Of a DNA stretch of 52,359 bases, positions 15,949 to 23,521 are shown one piece after another. The position numbers were made by a program, and so were the translations under genes. Under the pieces are notes generated by a model. It saw only the letters and a list, made by a program, of their open reading frames with translations. It was not told where the DNA came from and did not search any database. Within the stretch, counting starts at the first letter, position 1, and each line of letters starts with the position of its first letter. Source of the stretch: JAJUFS01 sp964599565 (lineage in GTDB: Bacteria > Pseudomonadota > Gammaproteobacteria > Natronospirales > JAJUFS01). Location: the NCBI GenBank assembly GCA_964599565.1, contig CAZRFE010000009.1, forward strand, positions 1-52,359, given 5' to 3'.

Positions 15949-17094
15949 ATGCCCGAGAATTCCACTGAAAACACGCCCATCGGCCGGCTTGCCGTGCCGC
16001 GGGAAACCGCGCCGGGCGAGCGCCGGGTTGCGCTCGTGCCCGCGCTGGCGGCGCGCTTCGGCGCGCTCGGCCTTGATCCCGTGCTGGAAACCGGCGCCGG
16101 TTCAGCCGCCGGAATCCCGGATTCCGCCTATGCAGGCGTTGCGGTCGAGTCCCGTGCAGCGCTGCTTCCGGGCGCGAAACTGGTGCTTTGCGTGCAGCCG
16201 CCCGCGGCGGATCTCCTCGATGCACTCCCCGCCGACGCCGTGCTCGTCGGGCTGCTGCAACCCTTCCAGGATGCGGACAAGCTGCGCCGCCTGGCCGCGC
16301 GCGGCGTGACCAGCTTCGCGATGGAACTCGTGCCGCGCATCTCGCGCGCGCAGTCCATGGACGCGCTTTCCTCGCAGGCCGCCTGCGCGGGCTACAAGGC
16401 CGCATTGCTCGCCGCCGCCGAGCTCGACCGTTTCCTCCCGATGCTCACGACCGCCGCCGGCACCATTCGCCCGGCGCGCGTGCTCGTGATCGGCGCGGGC
16501 GTGGCGGGCCTGCAGGCCATTGCAACGGCACGGCGGCTTGGCGCGCAGGTGGAAGGCTTCGATGTGCGCTCCGCAACGCGCGAACAGGTGGAATCGCTGG
16601 GCGCGAAGTTCGTCGACACCGGCGTGAAGGCGGAAGGCGAAGGCGGCTATGCGCGCGAACTCACCGATGAAGAAAAACGCCAGCAGCAGGACGTGCTCGC
16701 AAAGCACATCGCGCTCGCGGACGCGGTGATCACGACCGCGGCGATTCCCGGCCGTCCCGCGCCGAAGATCATCACGCGCGCCATGGTGGATGACATGAAG
16801 CCGGGCGCGCTGATCGTGGATCTCGCCGCGGAAACGGGCGGCAACTGCGAACTCACGAAGGCCGGCGAAACCGTGATGCATGGCGCGGTGCGCATCATCG
16901 GTCCCGTGAACCTGCCAAGCCGGATTGCCGAACACGCGAGCGAGATGTATTCGCGCAACCTGCTGAACTTCATCACGCCCTGGTTCAAGGATGGCGCGCT
17001 TCAGATCGACTGGAACGACGAGGTGTATGCAAAGAGCGTGCTGACGCGCGGCGGTGACGTGATGTTCGAACCAGCGAAGAAACTGCTTGAATGA
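15949..17094 (+). CDS. pntAA: NAD(P) transhydrogenase subunit alpha, part 1
   Basis: A 381-residue cytosolic NAD(H)-binding subunit of the proton-translocating transhydrogenase. Rossmann loop VLVIGAGVAGLQAIATARRLGA, split here as VIGAGVAG and QAIATARRLGA, lies at about 181-200. RSATREQVESLGAKF and the QQDVLAKHIALAD and DMKPGALIVDLAAETGGN segments are typical. The membrane part is a separate gene downstream, as in many alpha- and gammaproteobacteria. The stop TGA overlaps an ATG (17091) that opens a 39-codon frame. It supplies NADPH from NADH using the proton gradient. Confidence 0.96.
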   Translation: MPENSTENTPIGRLAVPRETAPGERRVALVPALAARFGALGLDPVLETGAGSAAGIPDSAYAGVAVESRAALLPGAKLVLCVQPPAADLLDALPADAVLVGLLQPFQDADKLRRLAARGVTSFAMELVPRISRAQSMDALSSQAACAGYKAALLAAAELDRFLPMLTTAAGTIRPARVLVIGAGVAGLQAIATARRLGAQVEGFDVRSATREQVESLGAKFVDTGVKAEGEGGYARELTDEEKRQQQDVLAKHIALADAVITTAAIPGRPAPKIITRAMVDDMKPGALIVDLAAETGGNCELTKAGETVMHGAVRIIGPVNLPSRIAEHASEMYSRNLLNFITPWFKDGALQIDWNDEVYAKSVLTRGGDVMFEPAKKLLE

Positions 17095-17210
17095 TTCGGC
17101 AGCGCTTTTTCGGCTCCCCGAGCGCAGGGATTCCAGTTCCCGGCGCGGCGGAGATGATCGAGGAAGCGGACGAAGCCTCCGCACTCGGGGGAGTTGCAAG
17201 TAACAAATGA
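17091..17210 (+). CDS. possible 39-aa micro-ORF between pntAA and pntAB
   Basis: ATG 17091 overlaps the pntAA stop (ATGA), and a 39-codon frame runs to TGA 17208-17210. That stop in turn overlaps an ATG (17207) opening a 22-codon frame that ends at 17275, overlapping the pntAB ATG at 17272. The chain of ATGA junctions would let ribosomes pass from pntAA to pntAB without a gap. The peptide has an acidic patch (EMIEEADEAS) and no known motif. Third-position GC is lower than in the flanking genes, so it may only be a translated spacer. Confidence 0.35.
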   Translation: MIRQRFFGSPSAGIPVPGAAEMIEEADEASALGGVASNK

Positions 17211-17271
17211 GCATTCCGAGACCGCCTCCAGCAAGGCTGGGGGCAAAAAGATCAAGCTCCGGGAGTCGAAA

Positions 17272-17583
17272 ATGATCGATGGATGGGTTGCGCTCTATAT
17301 CTTCATGCTCGCGGCATTCACCGGCTACGAGATCATCGGCCGCGTGCCCGTCATCCTGCACACGCCGCTGATGTCGGGCTCGAACTTCGTGCACGGCATC
17401 GTGCTCGTCGGCGCGATGGTCGTGCTCGGCGAAGCGGACACGACGCTTGAACGCGTCATCGGTTTCATCGGCGTGTTTCTCGCGGCGGGCAACGCGGTCG
17501 GCGGGTACGTGGTGACGGAGCGCATGCTGGAGATGTTCAAGTCCGGCAAGGACGAGAAGAAGAACACGGGAGACAAGGCATGA
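17272..17583 (+). CDS. pntAB: NAD(P) transhydrogenase subunit alpha, part 2
   Basis: A 103-residue membrane subunit with three hydrophobic helices and the family motifs LYIFMLAAFTGYEII, RVPVILHTPLMSGSN and GNAVGGYVVTERML. It forms part of the proton channel with PntB. ATG 17272 has GGGAG 7 bases upstream and matches family starts; an upstream in-frame TTG (17194) is less likely. The stop overlaps the pntB start (ATGA). Confidence 0.95.
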   Translation: MIDGWVALYIFMLAAFTGYEIIGRVPVILHTPLMSGSNFVHGIVLVGAMVVLGEADTTLERVIGFIGVFLAAGNAVGGYVVTERMLEMFKSGKDEKKNTGDKA

Positions 17584-18956
17584 ATCTCGACATGCAGTTC
17601 TTCGTGAAGGGCGCGTATTTCGCGGCTGCGCTGCTGTTCATCGTGGGGCTCAAGCGCATGTCGTCGCCCCGGTCCGCGCGCGGCGGCATTCTCTGGGCGG
17701 GCATCGGCATGCTCGTCGCGACGCTTGCGACGTTCGCAACGCCGCACATGGAAAATTTCGTTCTCATGCTTGCCGCGATGGGTCTTGCGACGGTGCTCGC
17801 GTGGTGGAGCGGCAGGCGCGTGGCGATGACGGACATGCCGCAGATGGTTGCGCTTTACAACGGCATGGGCGGCGGTGCGGCGGCGGCGATCGGCGCGGTC
17901 GAGCTGGTCGGTGGCGGCGAACACGCGCTCGCGTTCGTCGTGCTTGCCGTTGCGGGCAGCATCATCGGCGCGATCTCGTTCTCCGGTTCGCTGATCGCGT
18001 TCGCGAAACTCCAGGGCTGGATGCGCAAGCCGGTGCGTTTCGGCGGGCAGAACGTCGTGAACCTGCTGTTCTTTCTCGCCACGCTCGTGCTTGGCGGCAT
18101 GCTCGCGAGCGGCCACGCTGACGGCAACGGTGCGGTGCTTGCGTTCTTCGCGCTCGCGCTCGTCTTCGGCGTGCTGATGACGCTGCCGATCGGCGGCGCG
18201 GACATGCCCGTGGTCATCTCGCTCTACAACGCGCTCACCGGTCTCGCGGTCGCGTTCGAGGGTTTCGTGCTGAACAACGCCGCGATGATCATCGCGGGCA
18301 CGGTGGTCGGTGCGGCAGGCACGATGCTCACGCAGCTGATGGCGCGCGCGATGAACCGCCCGATCTCGAACGTGCTGTTCGCGGGCTTCGGCGAAAGCGG
18401 CGCGGGCGGCGGCGAAGTCACAGGCTCGATGAAGCCTGTCGATGCCGCGGATGCGGCGGTGATGATGGCGTACGGCGAGAAGGTGATCGTCGTGCCCGGC
18501 TACGGTCTCGCCGTTGCGCAGGCACAGCATAAATTATGGGAGTTCTGCCAGAAGCTGATCGAGCGCGGCGTGAAGGTGAAGTTCGCGATTCATCCCGTTG
18601 CCGGACGCATGCCGGGACACATGAACGTGCTGCTCGCCGAAGCAGGCGTTCCCTACGATCTCATCTTCGATCTCGAGGAGATCAACAACGAGTTTCCCAC
18701 GGCGGATGTCGCGCTCGTTGTCGGCGCGAACGACGTGGTGAACCCGATGGCGCGCACGAATCCCGATTCGCCGATCTACGGCATGCCGATCCTCGATGCG
18801 GACAAGGCGAAGAACGTCATCGTGATCAAGCGCGGCCAGGGCACGGGTTTCTCGGGAATAGAAAACGCGCTCTTCTACGAAGACAACACGCGCATGCTCT
18901 ATGGCGATGCGCAGGACGTGGCGGGCAAGCTGCTCCAGGCGCTGAAAGGCCTGTAA
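17580..18956 (+). CDS. pntB: NAD(P) transhydrogenase subunit beta
   Basis: A 458-residue subunit: about eight to nine membrane helices (residues 1-260), then the NADP(H)-binding domain III with VVPGYGLAVAQAQHKLWE, HPVAGRMPGHMNVLLAEA, GANDVVNPMA and the terminal FYEDNTRMLYGDA. With PntAA and PntAB it couples inward proton movement to reduction of NADP by NADH. Start overlaps pntAB; its stop is 1 base from the convergent hydrolase gene. Confidence 0.97.
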   Translation: MNLDMQFFVKGAYFAAALLFIVGLKRMSSPRSARGGILWAGIGMLVATLATFATPHMENFVLMLAAMGLATVLAWWSGRRVAMTDMPQMVALYNGMGGGAAAAIGAVELVGGGEHALAFVVLAVAGSIIGAISFSGSLIAFAKLQGWMRKPVRFGGQNVVNLLFFLATLVLGGMLASGHADGNGAVLAFFALALVFGVLMTLPIGGADMPVVISLYNALTGLAVAFEGFVLNNAAMIIAGTVVGAAGTMLTQLMARAMNRPISNVLFAGFGESGAGGGEVTGSMKPVDAADAAVMMAYGEKVIVVPGYGLAVAQAQHKLWEFCQKLIERGVKVKFAIHPVAGRMPGHMNVLLAEAGVPYDLIFDLEEINNEFPTADVALVVGANDVVNPMARTNPDSPIYGMPILDADKAKNVIVIKRGQGTGFSGIENALFYEDNTRMLYGDAQDVAGKLLQALKGL

Positions 18957-18957
18957 G

Positions 18958-20334
18958 TCATTCGTTCAGCCACTCGAACGCCGCGCTCGCCGCGGTGCGG
19001 ATCGCATCGTGATCCGCACCGTCCGTCGGGCAGATGGTATCCATCAACGCTTCTGCATCATCGATTTCCCTGAACGGCCAGTTCGCGCCGATGCAGCGCC
19101 GGTCGAGATTGTGGCCGGCGCCATCGATGATCGCGACGTGACTGCCGTTCGCGCAGTCGAACATCCCGCCCGCCGCCGACGCATCGCCGCCGAGCGCGTT
19201 GCATGCAAGCAGCGCCTGTTCGACGGGCACGGTTTCATCCGCGTTTCCCTGCACCATGAAGAACGGCGGCACCGCGCCCGCACCGTTCGCGGCAATGATC
19301 TCGCTCAGGCTGTTCGCGGTGACGACATCCGCGTACGGGCGTTCGAGCGTTGCCAGGTCATCGACGTCGAGCAGGCTCGCCATCAGCCGCCGTGATTGCG
19401 AAAAGGAATCCGCGTAGCGGCCATCGACCTGGTCGATGAAATCCGCGAACTCGACCGGACCGTAGAAATTCACGAGCTTGCCGACGCCTGCGCGATTCTG
19501 CGTGGCGATCCACGCCGCAAGCTGGCCGCCCGCGGAATGCCCCATGACATCGATGGCCGCCGCGCCTGTTGCGCCGAACACATCCTTGTTCGCGACGACC
19601 CAGTCGAACGCCTGCTGCGCGCTCGCGAGAATGTCGTCGAACGTTGCATGCCGGCAGGTGACGGGACCGTCCTTGTCGTCATGCAGCGGATATGCGGGCA
19701 TGAACACGACGTGCTCGCGGACGAGATGCGTCGTGAGAATTTCGGCAGCCGTCAGCGTGGTGCTGCGATTGCGCCAGCCGCCGCCGTGAAAGTACAGCAG
19801 CGGTTTCTTGCCGGTCTCGCCGATGTCTTCCTGGTAGACGCGCATCTCCAGTGCGCACGTGCCGTCGGGACCTTCCCAGTCCGCGAAATGGATCTTCCGC
19901 ACGAACGGGATGGTGCCGCGCGGTTCCAGCGCGTGGATGTCGAGGCGCGCGCCCTGCGCGAGCGCGGGCCGCGTTGCCCGCCCGAACGGCGACGTCGCGG
20001 TGATGGCCGGATCGTCTTCGTCCGCAGGCCATGCGGCGGCGTTGCCGACGAATTCCTCGCGGTCGTCCGCGACGATGTTCTGCATGCACCAGTCGATGAA
20101 CGACACGTCTTCGTACGCGCTCCCGGGCGTTGCGGCAGATCGCGGCAGATCGGCGACAAGCGTTTCGGCGAGCGCCGCGCAGGAGATGCGGTGCATGCCG
20201 TCGTTCGCGTCGTCGTCGGCGTTGTTGTCGTCCGCGTTCGCGATGACTTCATGCTCGACGCCTTCGATATCGCAGCCGGCCGGCAGGACCAGCAGCAAGG
20301 CAAGCGACGTGCGCAAAAGCACGTTTCGGTGCAT
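18958..20334 (-). CDS. alpha/beta-hydrolase lipoprotein (HSL/esterase type)
   Basis: A 458-residue predicted lipoprotein: signal peptide with LPAGC lipobox (Cys about 21), then an acidic Asn/Asp-rich linker (ADDNNADDDAND). The hydrolase domain carries the oxyanion-hole motif YFHGGGW and the nucleophile elbow MGHSAGGQLAAW. A late GHNLD may hold the catalytic His, and a GNADETVP segment before it the Asp. This is the carboxylesterase/hormone-sensitive-lipase pattern. ATG 20334 has GGAG 8 bases upstream. It would act at the cell envelope; the substrate is unknown. Confidence 0.85.
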   Translation of the reverse strand: MHRNVLLRTSLALLLVLPAGCDIEGVEHEVIANADDNNADDDANDGMHRISCAALAETLVADLPRSAATPGSAYEDVSFIDWCMQNIVADDREEFVGNAAAWPADEDDPAITATSPFGRATRPALAQGARLDIHALEPRGTIPFVRKIHFADWEGPDGTCALEMRVYQEDIGETGKKPLLYFHGGGWRNRSTTLTAAEILTTHLVREHVVFMPAYPLHDDKDGPVTCRHATFDDILASAQQAFDWVVANKDVFGATGAAAIDVMGHSAGGQLAAWIATQNRAGVGKLVNFYGPVEFADFIDQVDGRYADSFSQSRRLMASLLDVDDLATLERPYADVVTANSLSEIIAANGAGAVPPFFMVQGNADETVPVEQALLACNALGGDASAAGGMFDCANGSHVAIIDGAGHNLDRRCIGANWPFREIDDAEALMDTICPTDGADHDAIRTAASAAFEWLNE

Positions 20335-20482
20335 GACGTTCACTCCGCGCACTAAGGTCGTGCGTGCAAGATGAGAAGTGAACGCCAGTTAAACATCGCC
20401 ATCCATCGCGACGCATGACGGTCGATCGCCTAGGGATTACACCTTTACGGCATCGCCACCGCGCGGTGCGCATCCATTTGAC

Positions 20483-20510
20483 GTAACGCGCGACGGTGCC
20501 GTTCCGTTAC
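20483..20510. repeat. nested inverted repeat in intergenic region
   Basis: GTAACG (20483-20488) pairs with CGTTAC (20505-20510), and inside it ACGG (20493-20496) pairs with CCGT (20499-20502). It lies between the hydrolase promoter region and the terminator at 20538. It could be a hairpin or a protein-binding palindrome; no function can be assigned. Confidence 0.4.
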
Positions 20511-20537
20511 GCAATGCGACCGATATGCAGGCAATAA

Positions 20538-20561
20538 AAAACCCGGCTCGCGCCGGGTTTT
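20538..20561 (-). terminator. rho-independent terminator
   Basis: AAAACCCGGC (20538-20547), loop TCGC, GCCGGGTTTT (20552-20561). On the minus strand it follows the 113-aa secreted protein gene by 19 bases. The stem is symmetrical and can also end plus-strand transcripts. Confidence 0.9.
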
Positions 20562-20579
20562 CTTCGAAGCGTCGACGCT

Positions 20580-20921
20580 TCACTGCGTCGCGGTTTCCGC
20601 CTTGGCGCCGTCCTTGCTGTCTTCACCGCCGCGGTCGGCATCGGTGAGCGCCTGCGCCTGCTCATCCAGTTGCTGCTCGACTTCCGCCTTCTGCTCATCG
20701 ACACGCTCGGAGAGCTTGCTGTCGAGGCCCGCGGACGGGTCGCGTTCCCCGCCGACGTTGCCGTTCAGTTTTGCATTCAGCTTCTGCTGCATGCGGGCGT
20801 TGAGGTCGAGGACCGGAGCGGCCTTCTTGCCATCGGCATCCGCCGCGAAGCTGCCGGCAACCGGAACGATGACCAGTGCGATCGCGGCAAGCAGCGTCGA
20901 GCAGTTACGCACGTTCAGCAT
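20580..20921 (-). CDS. small secreted Gln/Glu/Lys-rich protein
   Basis: A 113-residue protein with a signal peptide cleaved near SFA/ADA (residue about 24-25) and AGGAGA before ATG 20921. The mature part is highly charged and helical (NARMQQKLNAKLNG, then DEQKAEVEQQLDEQAQ), with coiled-coil character and no Cys. No family recognised. It is monocistronic: a terminator follows and a 304-base divergent region precedes it. Periplasmic location predicted. Confidence 0.7.
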   Translation of the reverse strand: MLNVRNCSTLLAAIALVIVPVAGSFAADADGKKAAPVLDLNARMQQKLNAKLNGNVGGERDPSAGLDSKLSERVDEQKAEVEQQLDEQAQALTDADRGGEDSKDGAKAETATQ

Positions 20922-21225
20922 GAATCTCTCCTGTAAGATGTTTCGCCAGTACGGGCTTGTGACCACCGGGTTTTCCCCGGGGTTTCAAAGGCGCGGCATT
21001 GAAGCATTTATGCACACCCGAAAACAAGGACCCAAACCGCAACTTTCAAGTGCCTGACCGGCATGGAGATTCTTCAAGTGCTTGATTTGTTTTGTTTTGC
21101 TGCGGTGAAAATTTGTCCAGATCAACGTTTTCGCGAAACGGTCCCGATGAAATCGCCTTTTCCCGCACGGCATCCACAAGGTTATCCACAGACTTTGTGG
21201 ATAAGACGCTTCGGGTGAACTGCCG
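20922..21225. promoter_or_regulatory. 304-base divergent intergenic region upstream of priA
   Basis: This stretch has no gene I can support. It is locally AT-rich around 21080-21130 (a TTGTTTTGTTTTG run) and holds two perfect DnaA boxes close to priA. Promoters for the secreted protein (minus) and priA (plus) must lie here, but I see no convincing -35/-10 pair. Confidence 0.6.
21182..21204. promoter_or_regulatory. Inverted pair of consensus DnaA boxes
   Basis: TTATCCACA (21182-21190) and TGTGGATAA (21196-21204) both match the strict DnaA-box consensus, in opposite orientation with 5 bases between. They end 21 bases before the priA ATG. Binding by DnaA and an effect on priA transcription are inferences. 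Confidence 0.75.
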
Positions 21226-23430
21226 ATGATCCGCGCGAAATACCTGCGCGTTGCGCTGCCCTCACCGTTGTACCGGCTGTTCGACTACCTGCCGCCCGAG
21301 GGCGTTTCCATCGAACATATCCTGCCCGGCGTGCGCGTGCGCGTGCCGTTCGGCCGGCGGACGCTGATCGGTGTCGTCATCGAAACGTGCAGCGAAACGG
21401 ACGTGCCGGCCGACAAGCTGCGGCGCGCCAAGGCGCTGCTCGACGCCGAACCGCTGGTCGGCGAAGAACTTCTCTATCTCGTGCGCTGGGCCGTGGATTA
21501 TTACCGCGCGCCGCCCGGTGCGATGTTCGATGCGCTGTTTCCCGTACGACTTCGCAATGGCGATCACGTGGACGCGGGCGCAAGCGAGCGCTGGCGGTTG
21601 AGCGAAGACGGTTTGCGAACCTCGCCCGATGATCTCTCCCGCGCGCCGCGCCAGGCGCGCCTGCTCGCCCGGCTGCAACGACACGGCGGCACCGCGGACG
21701 CCGCGCTGTTCGCCGAGGACGGCGCGGGCTGGCGCACGGGCATCAATGCGCTCGAAGCCAGGGGACTGGTCATCCGCGAAACGGCGACGCCGGTGCTGCC
21801 GCCGCTGCCTGCGGACAGTGCGCCGGAAGCGAACGCCGCGCAGCGCGAAGCGTCGGCGTCGGTCGTCGCCGCGCTCGGCAGCTTCCAGGCATTCCTGCTG
21901 GAAGGCGTCACCGGCAGCGGCAAGACGGAGGTTTACCTGCGCGTGCTGGAACGCGTGCTCGCGGACGGACGGCAGGCGGTCGTGCTGGTGCCGGAGATCG
22001 GGCTCACGCCGCAGCTCGTCGAGCGGTTCCGCCGCCGCCTCGCCGTGCCGCTCGTCGCGAGCCATTCCAGCCTCAACGACACCGAAAGGCTCGCGGCGTG
22101 GAACGCAATGCGCACGGGCGACGCACGCGTGCTGATCGGCACGCGCTCTGCGGTGTTCGTGCCGCTCGCCGAACCCGGCATCTTCATCATCGACGAGGAA
22201 CACGATGCCTCGTTCAAGCAGCAGGAAGGATTCCGCTATTCCGCGCGCGACCTCGCGGTGGTGCGCGCGCAGCGCAACAGCGTACCGGTGCTGCTCGGCT
22301 CCGCGACGCCGTCGCTGGAAAGCCTTTCGAACCTGCGAAACCGCCGTTACCGGACGCTTCGCCTGCCGGAGCGCGCGGGCAACGCCGCCGCGCCGGCGGT
22401 TTCGCTCATCGACATCCGCGGCCGCCCGCTCACCGGCGGACTCTCCGACACCCTGGTACATGCCGTGCGCCGCCATCTCGACGCCGACGGCCAGGTGCTC
22501 CTGTTCCTCAACCGCCGCGGCTACGCGCCACGGCTTGAATGCCACGAATGCGGCTGGCTCGCGCAATGCCGGCGCTGCGATGCGTATCTCACGCTGCACC
22601 AGCGGCGGCGGCGCCTGCAGTGCCACCACTGCGGCGCCGAAGCACAGGTTCCATCGCACTGTCCCGACTGCGGACACGGCGCACTGGAAAGCATGGGCCG
22701 TGGCACGGAGCGGCTGGAAGAAACGCTGGCGGCGCTGTTCCCCGATGCGCCCATCGCGCGCGTCGACCGCGACACGACGAGCCGCAAGGGTTCGCTCGAT
22801 GCCTTGCTGAAGGAAATCCGCTCCGGCGAACGTCGCGTGCTCATCGGCACGCAGATGCTCGCGAAGGGACACGACTTTCCCGATCTCACGCTGGTGGGCG
22901 TGATGAACGCGGATCACGGCCTGTTCGGGCTGGATTTCCGTTCCGCGGAACGCATGGCGCAGCTGATCGTGCAGGTCGCGGGCCGCGCGGGGCGTGCATC
23001 GCGCCCGGGCGAAGTGCTGGTGCAGACGCATCATCCCGAGCATCCGCTGCTGGTCCGGCTTGCCGAACACGGCTACGAAGCCTTCGCCACCGCCGCGCTC
23101 GAGGAACGCGAGCACGCCGGCCTGCCGCCTTACGCCTCGCTTGCGCTGCTGCGCGCCGAAGCCGCCGCGCTCACCGCGCCGCAGGCGTTCCTTGAGGATG
23201 CGGGCGCGCTCGCGCGGGAGATCGATGTGCGCGGCGTGACGCTGCTCGGCCCCGCGCCCGCGCCCATGGAACGCCGCGCGGGGCGCTACCGCGCACAACT
23301 TCTCGTCAAGGCCGCGGCGCGCGCCGACCTGCAGCGCCTGCTGTCGCGCTGGGTGCCGCGTCTCGAAACCCTGCCGGGTGCGCGCAAGGTGCGCTGGTCG
23401 GTGGATGTCGATCCCGACAATCTTTTCTGA
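21226..23430 (+). CDS. priA: Primosomal helicase PriA
   Basis: A 734-residue replication-restart helicase (E. coli 732). The N-terminal 3'-end-binding domain is followed by Walker A GVTGSGKT at residues 227-234 and DEEH at 323-326. The zinc-binding insert has paired cysteines in CHECGW, CRRCD, CHHCG and CPDCG. Helicase motifs V/VI appear in TQMLAKGHDFPDLTLVGV and QVAGRAGRA. It reloads DnaB at stalled forks. ATG 21226 fits the family start (LRVALPSPLYRLFDY), though its Shine-Dalgarno is weak. Two DnaA boxes lie directly upstream. argS follows after 91 bases. Confidence 0.97.
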   Translation: MIRAKYLRVALPSPLYRLFDYLPPEGVSIEHILPGVRVRVPFGRRTLIGVVIETCSETDVPADKLRRAKALLDAEPLVGEELLYLVRWAVDYYRAPPGAMFDALFPVRLRNGDHVDAGASERWRLSEDGLRTSPDDLSRAPRQARLLARLQRHGGTADAALFAEDGAGWRTGINALEARGLVIRETATPVLPPLPADSAPEANAAQREASASVVAALGSFQAFLLEGVTGSGKTEVYLRVLERVLADGRQAVVLVPEIGLTPQLVERFRRRLAVPLVASHSSLNDTERLAAWNAMRTGDARVLIGTRSAVFVPLAEPGIFIIDEEHDASFKQQEGFRYSARDLAVVRAQRNSVPVLLGSATPSLESLSNLRNRRYRTLRLPERAGNAAAPAVSLIDIRGRPLTGGLSDTLVHAVRRHLDADGQVLLFLNRRGYAPRLECHECGWLAQCRRCDAYLTLHQRRRRLQCHHCGAEAQVPSHCPDCGHGALESMGRGTERLEETLAALFPDAPIARVDRDTTSRKGSLDALLKEIRSGERRVLIGTQMLAKGHDFPDLTLVGVMNADHGLFGLDFRSAERMAQLIVQVAGRAGRASRPGEVLVQTHHPEHPLLVRLAEHGYEAFATAALEEREHAGLPPYASLALLRAEAAALTAPQAFLEDAGALAREIDVRGVTLLGPAPAPMERRAGRYRAQLLVKAAARADLQRLLSRWVPRLETLPGARKVRWSVDVDPDNLF

Positions 23431-23521
23431 TGGCGCACGAGGGCGCGCCGGCAACAACGTCCGGTCGAATCCGGTAAAATTGCGCGTTTTCCGCAGCCGC
23501 GGACACTGACGAGACATCGCC

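Noticed and set aside
15881..16309. 142-residue frame overlapping the start of pntAA
   Set aside because: Out of frame with PntAA, whose start and motifs are clear; Arg/Ser-rich translation.
17325..18530. 401-residue open frame antisense to pntAB-pntB
   Set aside because: Complement of transhydrogenase genes; no motifs and an Arg/His/Ala-rich composition.
21080..21204. A replication origin at the DnaA boxes
   Set aside because: Only two boxes, no dnaA/dnaN/gidA/parAB genes around and only a short AT-rich stretch; promoter regulation is more likely.
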